64,000 nucleotides of DNA, from NCBI GenBank assembly GCA_946222285.1, contig CAMIIP010000001.1, forward strand, positions 1-64,000, written 5' to 3'. Made by a program: the position numbers and the translations under genes. This stretch comes from an uncultured Rothia sp. GTDB taxonomy: Bacteria > Actinomycetota > Actinomycetes > Actinomycetales > Micrococcaceae. Below are positions 8,181 through 15,043 of this stretch, one piece after another. Position 1 is the stretch's first letter; each line of letters opens with the position of its first letter. The notes under the pieces were generated by a model that ran no database searches, was not told the origin of the DNA, and saw nothing but the letters and a program-made list of their open reading frames with translations.

Positions 8181-9317
8181 TTACCGGCGAAGGTAGGCAG
8201 ATTCTGCATAAAGAGTATCTGAAATTTTCCGATGAACAAGTAGGCCAACTGTTTGATGTTTTTCTTCTATCGGGTAAGCCAGCGGCGTCGTGCCCTCTCT
8301 AAACTCAACATCTAAATCCGCAAAAACAGACCCGTTAAAGTAGTCCAGAGTATCAATTCGTTTTCCCTTTAAAGGAATAGACAACGGAGCTATACGGTGA
8401 GTCAGCGAAGCGATGGAACGATGGAAATTTCCATCTTCAATTGCATGTCGTAGTTCTTGTGGTTCTGCCCAAGCTATCGCTTGATCTTCTTTAAAAACTA
8501 TGATGTAGCTAGCGCCATCCCATCGAGTTGCCACGTCTACTAGCTCTTCAGTCCATGAAACGGGCAACGCAATTTCACGTAAGTTTGCAACCGTCAAGCG
8601 ATCAGAATTTGAGCTTTGTGCACCGGCTGACGTTAAGGCAGAATATCCCGCTGACCAGAGGAAGCTACACAAAGCAAGTAGCACTACAAGGTTCATAATA
8701 CTCAACGTAAAATTACGAACGATAAAAAGAGCAATAAGAAGAGGGATGAGCATGAGCGTAGACCATGCGGTTACTTTAATTCCCACAGATCGCAATCTGG
8801 TAAAAAGGGTAACAAACGCTTCCAGCGCGTGACCGCCGTCCAAAGGGTAAGCAGGAATAAGATTAAAAAGTGAAATCAATAGGTTAGCCGATGCCGCCAG
8901 AGAAAACCCTATGCCAGCAGCGCTCGCCCCTAGAACCTCTGCAATTAGCCAGATCAGACCGGCATAAATAAGGTTGACGATTGGGCCTGCAAGAGAAACG
9001 ATCAAAGAGGTTACCGCGGTTCCCGGACTCAGTTTGGTAACGCCACCCCACAGCGTCATCGATATATAAATTACTCTTTGACCGCGTGCAAGCCCCGTCA
9101 GCGCATGAGCCCCTTCATGTAGGAAAACCCCCAGCGCTACAAGAAATGCCAGCAAGGCAGAAACAATATAGGGCTCAATCTCCTGCAAAGAAGAAATGCT
9201 TCCCAGATAATAACCAATACCCGCCAGCATGATAATCATCATGACAAACCATGAAGGCTTGAGATAAACAGGGACCCCCCGCAAACTCATTATTTTCAGG
9301 CCAAGACCTTTACTCAT
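8181..9317 (-). CDS. Site-2 protease (M50) family membrane metalloprotease
   Basis: This 378-residue integral membrane protein has about six hydrophobic segments in its first 230 residues. The zinc motif HEGAH (about residue 68) sits in a membrane segment, and the second metal site is in NLIPAYPLDGGHAL (about 150-163). The C-terminal 140 residues are soluble and resemble degenerate CBS repeats, so it belongs to the CBS-carrying Rip3-like subgroup. Members cut other membrane proteins; no substrate can be named here. It has its own promoter region, divergent from the PAC2 gene. The ATG is preceded by AGGGG. Confidence 0.88.
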   Translation of the reverse strand: MSKGLGLKIMSLRGVPVYLKPSWFVMMIIMLAGIGYYLGSISSLQEIEPYIVSALLAFLVALGVFLHEGAHALTGLARGQRVIYISMTLWGGVTKLSPGTAVTSLIVSLAGPIVNLIYAGLIWLIAEVLGASAAGIGFSLAASANLLISLFNLIPAYPLDGGHALEAFVTLFTRLRSVGIKVTAWSTLMLIPLLIALFIVRNFTLSIMNLVVLLALCSFLWSAGYSALTSAGAQSSNSDRLTVANLREIALPVSWTEELVDVATRWDGASYIIVFKEDQAIAWAEPQELRHAIEDGNFHRSIASLTHRIAPLSIPLKGKRIDTLDYFNGSVFADLDVEFREGTTPLAYPIEEKHQTVGLLVHRKISDTLYAESAYLRR

Positions 9318-9431
9318 TTTCCCCTTTTATTTCTAGCTCAGTCTCCTAGGACTTCACATATTGATCTATCTCGCAAGTATCCGCGCTCAAGATGACACCT
9401 AAAGTTTGCCAAAGACTATTAGAATAGTCAG

Positions 9432-10307
9432 GTGTCTACAGCCAACCAATATCCATCTCATCTATATTCGCTCTTCAACCATAGTTCAGAGAGCTACACT
9501 ACGGTAATGCTCTGTGCTTTTGAAGGATGGAACGACGCTGGTTCTGCCGCAACTGAAACTCTCTACTACCTCGAACGGCTTAAATCAGCAAACGAATTGG
9601 TAGGTTTCGACAGCGAAGAATATTATAACTTCACTGAAAGCCGACCCCTGCTAATCTCACAAGACGACGGCGAAGGAGAGATTACATGGCCCGAAATGAA
9701 AATCCATCAGTGGTTTGATCATGAACAGCGCCTAAGAGTCCTGAGCGTAACCGGACCGGAACCTCAACTCAAATGGCGTACCTTTGTAACGTCTCTGCTC
9801 GGTGCCGCACAAGAGCTACAGGTAGATCATCTCATTCTCTTAGGTGGGCTTTTAGCGGAAGTTCCCCATACCAGAGCCTTTCCCTTAGCTATCAGTAGCT
9901 ATACGCCGTCGTTACGGAACCAGCAATTGGTTTCTGCTCAAACTTATACCGGTCCAACAGGAATTGTAGGAATACTCGCCCATTCAGCACGGCAGTTTAA
10001 CATCACGGATTTATCTTTGTGGGTTTCGATTCCTCACTATGCAGGCCAGCCTCCCCATCCCAAAGCATCGTTAGAGTTCCTCCGCGCCCTCGAATCAATT
10101 CTCGGTATCGCTATACCAATCAGACCGATTGAAGACGAAGCGCTCGCCTGGGAACGAGGAGCCGCAGAACTCATGGAAGAAGAACCAGAGCTTGCCGCTT
10201 ATGTAGAGCAACTTGAACAAGAACATAAGAGGGCAGATGCTCAGCCCGTTACCGGTGACGACATAGCGGCTGAATTTGAGAAGTTCCTCAAACGCCGAGA
10301 ACAATAA
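9432..10307 (+). CDS. PAC2 family protein
   Basis: The 291-residue protein belongs to the PAC2 (proteasome assembly chaperone-like) family, seen from FEGWNDAGSAATETLYYL near the N-terminus and the PHYAGQPPHPKA stretch at about residues 200-211. The function of bacterial members is unknown. The family name comes from eukaryotic assembly chaperones, so it is not evidence for a proteasome. The start is a GTG. A TAGAAT box ends six bases before it, suggesting a leaderless message. The gene is often next to mshC in actinobacteria and here converges on it. Confidence 0.88.
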   Translation: MSTANQYPSHLYSLFNHSSESYTTVMLCAFEGWNDAGSAATETLYYLERLKSANELVGFDSEEYYNFTESRPLLISQDDGEGEITWPEMKIHQWFDHEQRLRVLSVTGPEPQLKWRTFVTSLLGAAQELQVDHLILLGGLLAEVPHTRAFPLAISSYTPSLRNQQLVSAQTYTGPTGIVGILAHSARQFNITDLSLWVSIPHYAGQPPHPKASLEFLRALESILGIAIPIRPIEDEALAWERGAAELMEEEPELAAYVEQLEQEHKRADAQPVTGDDIAAEFEKFLKRREQ

Positions 10308-10323
10308 TGTCAGCACACAGATA

Positions 10324-10369
10324 AGGCTTTGGCGACCGAAAATCATTTCTGTTTCGGTCTCCAAAGCCT
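10324..10369. terminator. Bidirectional terminator between the PAC2 gene and mshC
   Basis: An 18-bp stem with one mismatch (10324-10341 with 10352-10369) lies in the gap between two convergent genes. Confidence 0.65.
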
Positions 10370-10391
10370 CTGCGAATCTTCAAAAATTTTC

Positions 10392-11684
10392 TTATACTAC
10401 AACGCCAAAACGGGCGTTAAGAAGGTCAGTAATGAGTTGAGCTCCCCCGCCCTTACCATTGCGGAGAATCGCAAGCGCCCACTGATCAAGGGCAGACAAC
10501 GCGTTTTCCGTCTGCAAATCTTCTGCCAAAAACTGTCGAACGGTGGACAAGGTAGCCTGAGCAGCGTCGTCATTCTCGTCTGCCGCAAGAGCAATCGCTT
10601 GCCGGTAAACATCTAAACGTGCCTGAGCGACTGCAAGAACATCGTCTGTCCAAAACCAATCATCTCGGTAATGGTTGGAAAGAATGGCTAAACGTATTTC
10701 CGCTGGATCTACGCCTTCTTGTCGCAACTTTGAGACAAGAATTAAATTTCCCAAAGACTTACTCATCTTCTCACCGTCAAGACCTACCATACCCGTATGA
10801 GCATAGTGCCGAGCCATAGGTTGCCCGGTAAGAGCATAGGCATGTCCGGCACCCATATCGTGGTGAGGAAATTGGAGATCTGACCCACCGGCTTGAACAG
10901 TAAAAGGAATAGGTAGGTATTTCTGAGCAATCGAAGTACATTCGATATGCCAACCTGGACGACCAAAACCTAGAGACGAGCCATCCCAGGAAGGCTCGCC
11001 CTCTCTCGCTACCCGCCATAGTAAAGGATCCAAGGGATTCCGCTTACCGGTACGCTCTGGATCCCCACCGCGTTCAGCAAAAATCGGGAGCATCTGCTCA
11101 TGATCAAGGTGGCAGATTTTCCCTAAAACCCAGTGGTGAGGGTCATCTATATTGATCTCGGCTGCACGGTTAACGTCAAAGTAGATATCGCCATCAGGTT
11201 GCTTCTGACCGTCTTTTATAAATCCTTCAACACGATATGCAATTTTGGATTCGAGTAAAGATTCAACGGCATTCACCACCAGAGGAATCGTTTCGACTGC
11301 CCCCATATAGTGGTCAGGAGCAATCACATTCAGAGCTTCCATATCTGAGCGAAACAAATCAGTTTGATCTTCTGCGAGGTCTTGCCATTGAACGCCCGTA
11401 GCCTGTGCACGTTCTAGCAGAGGATCATCGATATCGGTTACGTTCTGCACATAAGTAACTTCTACTTTAGCATCACGCCAAGCACGGTTGAGCATGTCAA
11501 AAGCCACATAGGTTGAAGCATGACCCATATGCGTCGCATCGTAAGGAGTAATCCCACAAACGTAAAGACTTGCTAACTTCTCCTCTTCTAACTCCACTAT
11601 TTTTTGAGCTGCCGAATCATAAAGTCGAGGGAGCGGAGCTTTACCGGGAAGCTGAGGAACCTCAGCAGACTTCCACGCGCGCAT
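10392..11684 (-). CDS. mshC: Cysteine:1D-myo-inosityl glucosamine ligase
   Basis: MshC joins cysteine to glucosaminyl-inositol with ATP in mycothiol synthesis. The 430-residue protein is a cysteinyl-tRNA synthetase paralogue. It has a HIGH-type motif TPYDATHMGH at residues 46-55, a zinc-ligand cysteine at 43, and the KMSKS motif in GEKMSKSLGN at about residue 310. It is shorter than CysS and lacks its C-terminal anticodon-binding part. The MRAWKSAEVPQLPG start is typical of MshC. uppP lies upstream on the same strand, separated by a terminator. Confidence 0.95.
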   Translation of the reverse strand: MRAWKSAEVPQLPGKAPLPRLYDSAAQKIVELEEEKLASLYVCGITPYDATHMGHASTYVAFDMLNRAWRDAKVEVTYVQNVTDIDDPLLERAQATGVQWQDLAEDQTDLFRSDMEALNVIAPDHYMGAVETIPLVVNAVESLLESKIAYRVEGFIKDGQKQPDGDIYFDVNRAAEINIDDPHHWVLGKICHLDHEQMLPIFAERGGDPERTGKRNPLDPLLWRVAREGEPSWDGSSLGFGRPGWHIECTSIAQKYLPIPFTVQAGGSDLQFPHHDMGAGHAYALTGQPMARHYAHTGMVGLDGEKMSKSLGNLILVSKLRQEGVDPAEIRLAILSNHYRDDWFWTDDVLAVAQARLDVYRQAIALAADENDDAAQATLSTVRQFLAEDLQTENALSALDQWALAILRNGKGGGAQLITDLLNARFGVVV

Positions 11685-11724
11685 ATATTTCCTTTCGCGA
11701 TGTCTCTATTTTCCGTTAAAACAA

Positions 11725-11756
11725 TACTCGCTCTTCTCCGAGGAGAAGAGCGAGTA
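11725..11756 (-). terminator. Terminator after uppP
   Basis: A perfect 15-bp stem (11725-11739 with 11742-11756) with a two-base loop is followed on the minus strand by TTGTTTT. It lies between uppP and mshC. Confidence 0.75.
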
Positions 11757-11765
11757 AATACGTGT

Positions 11766-12602
11766 TTAGCTGTTAGATGTAAGGACTCCGAATCCCAAGA
11801 GAACATACAGAAGAATACCGAGTAATATGCGATACCAAACGAATAAGGAGTAACTGTTATTCGAAACGAAACGCAAGAACCAACCAATAATGAAATATCC
11901 CACGATAAATGCAACGAGAGTAGCAACCAGAGTAGAACCTAAACCGTAGTAACCGGTAAATCCTTCAGAGAGGCTTCCTCCCAGTTTATAAAGTCCTGAC
12001 GCGAAAACAGCTGGCAAAGCCAACAAGAAAGAATAGCGGGCTGCCGCTTCGCGAGTATATCCCATCAACAAACCCGCGGTGATAGTACCGCCGGATCGAG
12101 AAACACCGGGAATCAAAGCTAATGACTGAGCAAAGCCGTAGATTATGCCATGTTTGACGGTTAGATCTGTTAGTTCCCGTTGCTCTTTGCCTATCCTGTC
12201 GGCAGTAGCAAGGATAAGGCCGAAGACAATGAGCATTGTTGCCACAATCCATAGGGATCTGAAGGTTGTATCAATATAGTCTTCCAGTAGAATACCTAGA
12301 ATACCGATAGGCAGTGATCCGATAATAATGAGCCAGCCCATACGTGCATCGGGATCTTTTTTATCCACCGTGCCCCGCAAAGAACCAAACCAGTTCTTCA
12401 AAATACGCACGATATCGCGCCAGAAAAATACCAAAACTGCGGTTTCTGTGCCTAACTGCGTGATAGCGGTAAAGGCAGCACCTGGATCCGACGTGTTGGG
12501 TAAAAATTGGCTAACAATACGAATATGTCCTGATGACGAGATTGGCAAAAATTCCGTGAGACCTTGTACCAGGCCCAAAATAATAGCTTGTATCCATTCC
12601 AC
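11766..12602 (-). CDS. uppP: Undecaprenyl-diphosphatase
   Basis: UppP (BacA) removes a phosphate from undecaprenyl diphosphate to recycle the lipid carrier of cell-wall synthesis, and its overproduction gives bacitracin resistance. The 278-residue membrane protein has the two family signatures, EFLPISSSGH at residues 17-26 and PGVSRSGGTI at about 170-180. About eight hydrophobic segments are visible. A terminator follows and another hairpin precedes it, so it is probably transcribed alone. Confidence 0.95.
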   Translation of the reverse strand: MEWIQAIILGLVQGLTEFLPISSSGHIRIVSQFLPNTSDPGAAFTAITQLGTETAVLVFFWRDIVRILKNWFGSLRGTVDKKDPDARMGWLIIIGSLPIGILGILLEDYIDTTFRSLWIVATMLIVFGLILATADRIGKEQRELTDLTVKHGIIYGFAQSLALIPGVSRSGGTITAGLLMGYTREAAARYSFLLALPAVFASGLYKLGGSLSEGFTGYYGLGSTLVATLVAFIVGYFIIGWFLRFVSNNSYSLFVWYRILLGILLYVLLGFGVLTSNS

Positions 12603-12628
12603 TCACGAAACTCTACCCGTTAAACGAA

Positions 12629-12660
12629 GAGCACAGCAGTAGTTTTCTACCGCTGTGCTC
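12629..12660 (-). terminator. Hairpin after the small acidic-protein gene
   Basis: The stem pairs 12629-12642 with 12647-12660, with one mismatch and a TTTT loop. It lies between the 12.7-kb gene and uppP. The T tract on the minus strand is weak (TTCGTTT). Confidence 0.5.
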
Positions 12661-12698
12661 AATTTACCAGAAACTATAGGGACATTCCCCGCTCGTTT

Positions 12699-12968
12699 CT
12701 AGTTGGTTTCTTCTTCATACTCGATGTCATCTTCGTCGTTGAAGTCCTCATCGAAATCATCTTCATCATCGATAAAAACTTCAAGCGGAGTTACTTCTTC
12801 AAAATCAGCGAACAACGTTTCTTCGTAGCGTTCAAATGCGTTCGCAACACTCACATAGGCATTATCAATTGCAGGGTCATGTTCACCTCGTCGGTTGACG
12901 ATAGCTGTAAGATGCTCTTCAAGAGCATTTGTCAATGCTGCCAACGCAGCGCGAGATTCGTTACTCAT
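12699..12968 (-). CDS. Small conserved acidic protein of unknown function
   Basis: I do not recognise a characterised family. The 89-residue protein has a helical N-terminal part (about 1-55) and then a tail in which about half of the last 35 residues are Asp or Glu. There is no signal peptide or membrane segment. It is divergent from the DUF5703 gene, with only 54 bp between the two starts, a pairing I recall from other Micrococcaceae. The acidic tail could be a binding surface for a basic partner. That is only an inference. Confidence 0.7.
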   Translation of the reverse strand: MSNESRAALAALTNALEEHLTAIVNRRGEHDPAIDNAYVSVANAFERYEETLFADFEEVTPLEVFIDDEDDFDEDFNDEDDIEYEEETN

Positions 12969-13022
12969 ACAATAGACGTTATCGCGGATTTCGGTTCAAC
13001 TAAAGTATTTTGGGAGGAAAAT

Positions 13023-13265
13023 TTGCGAGAACAAGAAGTGGGTTTTGCGAATATTCCCGTTGCTGGCCAGCATCAACGATATGAGTATCTTACGATTACC
13101 GTAGAAGCACATGAAAATCTCAAAGATGCCAGAAGCCGAATCTCGGAGCATACAGAATACGGCAAATGGGAGCTAGCCCGTTCCACCATTCTTTATGGTG
13201 GACGTCGCCGCTATTGGATGAGACGCCGTGTGATGCGAGTGCATAAAACAATTTCCTTTGTCTAA
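13023..13265 (+). CDS. DUF5703 family protein
   Basis: This 80-residue protein has the DUF5703 pattern EHTEYGKWELARSTILYGG, then a very basic RRRYWMRRRVMRV end. Function is unknown. I chose the TTG at 13023 because it has a strong GGAGG five bases upstream and begins where family similarity begins. A longer frame back to 12879 would run over the divergent gene and adds unrelated Cys-rich sequence. The basic C-terminus contrasts with the acidic product of the divergent neighbour. Confidence 0.8.
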   Translation: MREQEVGFANIPVAGQHQRYEYLTITVEAHENLKDARSRISEHTEYGKWELARSTILYGGRRRYWMRRRVMRVHKTISFV

Positions 13266-13268
13266 TTC

Positions 13269-13334
13269 ACTCCCCCAGTATCAGACGAAGGACCGGTATC
13301 TGATTTCGGATACCAACCCTTCGCCTGATAGGAG
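13269..13334. terminator. Convergent terminator between the DUF5703 gene and ldh
   Basis: A nested, imperfect inverted repeat fills the gap. Its arms pair TATCAG with CTGATA, CGAAGG with CCTTCG and GGTATC with GATACC. On the plus strand it ends in GGAGTTTTCTTTTT. Confidence 0.7.
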
Positions 13335-13342
13335 TTTTCTTT

Positions 13343-14305
13343 TTAGAAGCCAATCTGCCGAAGCGAATTGTTGATAGCTGCGGCTGAATCTTTGAGTTTC
13401 TCTAACTCTTCAGGAGTCAGGGGAACTTCGAGCACTTCTTCGACGCCGCGGTAAGAAACAATCGATGGTAACGATAGGGCAGCTTCTCCCTCAATCCCGT
13501 ACCGCCCCTGTATCTGAGTAGCTACAGGCAATACAGCACGTTGTCCTTGGAGAATGGCTTCGGCTATTCGTGCAGCCGAAATACCAATTGCATAGTTAGT
13601 TGAGCCTTTACCTTCAATCACTTTATAGGCAGCTCGCATCGCCTCGTGCGCCAATTCTGCTTTGATCTCGGGGGTAAAGACTGTTTCGCCGTTCTCTTTC
13701 CACTGGTCAAGAGGGAGCATACCGATATTTGCAGTACTCCATACGGGAAACTCAGAATCTCCGTGTTCTCCCACGATATTGGCATGGACCGAACGCATTG
13801 ATACGTTGGCTCTCTGGGCGATGAGCCAGCGTAGACGGGAGGAATCAAGCACGGTTCCGGAGGCAAAACAACGTTCTGTGGGAAGTCCAGTAATTTTTTG
13901 GGCAACGACGGCGAGCACATCGCAAGGGTTGGTGACAACCATCAAAATGGCATCGGGGGCAACTTCCATAATGGGAGGTAACATAGCTTCAAAAATTTTG
14001 ACGTTGGCAGCTGCCAGCTCTAAACGAGGCTGACCAGGCTTTTGTCGGGCACCAGCTGTAACGATAATCAGGTCGCAGTCTCGTAATAGTTCAACGTCTG
14101 CACCGCCTTTTACTTCTGCTTCGTGAGCAAACATGGCACCGTGGGCGATATCAAGAGCTTCTGCGATAGCTTTTTCTTCAGCGATATCGTAGATAACGAT
14201 TTCGTCTGCTACTCCACGAATCATTGCAGCGTAAGCGGTCGCTGACCCAACTCCACCTGCTCCTAGAATGCCTAACTTTTTGCCTTTTCTGGTGACGGGT
14301 GACAT
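13343..14305 (-). CDS. ldh: L-lactate dehydrogenase
   Basis: The enzyme reduces pyruvate to L-lactate with NADH and regenerates NAD+ in fermentation. The 320-residue protein has the nucleotide-binding GAGGVGSATAYA near the N-terminus, substrate-binding NPCDVLA, and the catalytic histidine in IVGEHGDSEFPVWS (about 180-193). I place the start at the ATG of MSPVTRKG, which has AGAAAGG seven bases upstream, rather than at an ATG 27 bases earlier. The gene stands alone. A long upstream region with repeated elements suggests regulated expression. Confidence 0.95.
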   Translation of the reverse strand: MSPVTRKGKKLGILGAGGVGSATAYAAMIRGVADEIVIYDIAEEKAIAEALDIAHGAMFAHEAEVKGGADVELLRDCDLIIVTAGARQKPGQPRLELAAANVKIFEAMLPPIMEVAPDAILMVVTNPCDVLAVVAQKITGLPTERCFASGTVLDSSRLRWLIAQRANVSMRSVHANIVGEHGDSEFPVWSTANIGMLPLDQWKENGETVFTPEIKAELAHEAMRAAYKVIEGKGSTNYAIGISAARIAEAILQGQRAVLPVATQIQGRYGIEGEAALSLPSIVSYRGVEEVLEVPLTPEELEKLKDSAAAINNSLRQIGF

Positions 14306-14693
14306 AAAGACGCCTTTCTGGATTGGTTGCATGTCAATGACTATTAAACCTTAATTCCATACGACTAGAGTTGGTTTATGTGGCTTATTTTCGTTTCTAA
14401 TCTGATTTTTAGGCGAAAACTATCCGGTTTTTCTTCAAACAAAACCGAAAAACCACATAATGCCAAATTAACCTTTAGATATTGGTCACATTTTGAATAT
14501 TTCAACTTGTGACATGTGGCTTTTGATATTGGCTAGATTGAAGTGTTTGTGACAGGTTCTGCCATCAGCAACAACGTACTTTTTGCCGTATTTCAGGTTA
14601 AATTTCGAGACATTCACGGATTCTATGATTGTTCATGCATAAAATATTCTTTACGCCACAATAGATAACAGGTCTGTATTACTTCGTCACACG
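14306..14693. other. Non-coding region upstream of ldh
   Basis: I see no gene here. It holds the ldh promoter region and several repeated elements. ATGTGGCTT occurs at 14378 and 14514, with an inverted CCACATAA at 14453. A hairpin pairs 14425-14431 with 14441-14447. A 29-bp imperfect palindrome lies at 14485-14513. The rest, toward the tRNA terminator, is AT-rich without a clear signal. Confidence 0.6.
14485..14513. promoter_or_regulatory. Imperfect palindrome upstream of ldh, candidate operator
   Basis: Two 13-bp arms (14485-14497 and 14501-14513) match at 11 positions with TCACA outermost on the left and TGTGA on the right. The half-site order is the reverse of the Rex and CRP/GlxR consensus, so the binding protein is not identified. 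Confidence 0.45.
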
Positions 14694-14729
14694 CAAAAAA
14701 CCCGATTCAGTATAAAAACTGAACCGGGC
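14694..14729 (-). terminator. Terminator after tRNA-Leu
   Basis: A stem pairing 14701-14711 with 14718-14728, with one mismatch, is followed on the minus strand by six T. It lies 34 bp downstream of the tRNA. Confidence 0.8.
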
Positions 14730-14762
14730 TCTTGGTTTCGCTTCTCGCTTGGAGAAACTTTG

Positions 14763-14849
14763 TGCGCGGAGGGGGACTTGAACCCCCACCCTCGATATAT
14801 GAGGACTAGCACCTCAAGCTAGCGCGTCTGCCTATTCCGCCACCCGCGC
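14763..14849 (-). tRNA. tRNA-Leu (anticodon GAG)
   Basis: On the minus strand 87 bases fold as a class II tRNA. The acceptor stem pairs GCGCGGG with TCCGCGC. The anticodon stem CTAGC/GCTAG encloses the loop TTGAGGT, giving anticodon GAG, which reads CUC and CUU leucine codons. There is a long variable arm and a T arm with GGTTCAAGTCC. CCA is not encoded. A terminator follows. Confidence 0.95.
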
Positions 14850-15043
14850 AGGTGATGTATCAAAAGATTCCATTTGATGAATCTCTCGCGGCAACAGGTA
14901 ATAATCTACACGGGTTAGAGAGAGGGCGCAAATCGAAACCGGCGAACTTAAAGTGTTTACCACCACAAAAATGTCCGTATTTATGCAGGTAAAGCTTGCC
15001 ATAAGCACTTCTTCCCCCTAGTTGATGCGGTTAAATAGGAAAC

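Noticed and set aside
9432..10307. The PAC2 gene as evidence for a proteasome
   Set aside because: Bacterial PAC2 proteins are widespread in species without a proteasome, and the family name comes from eukaryotic chaperones.
12879..13022. N-terminal extension of the DUF5703 gene
   Set aside because: It runs over the divergent gene, adds unrelated sequence, and the TTG at 13023 has a strong ribosome site.
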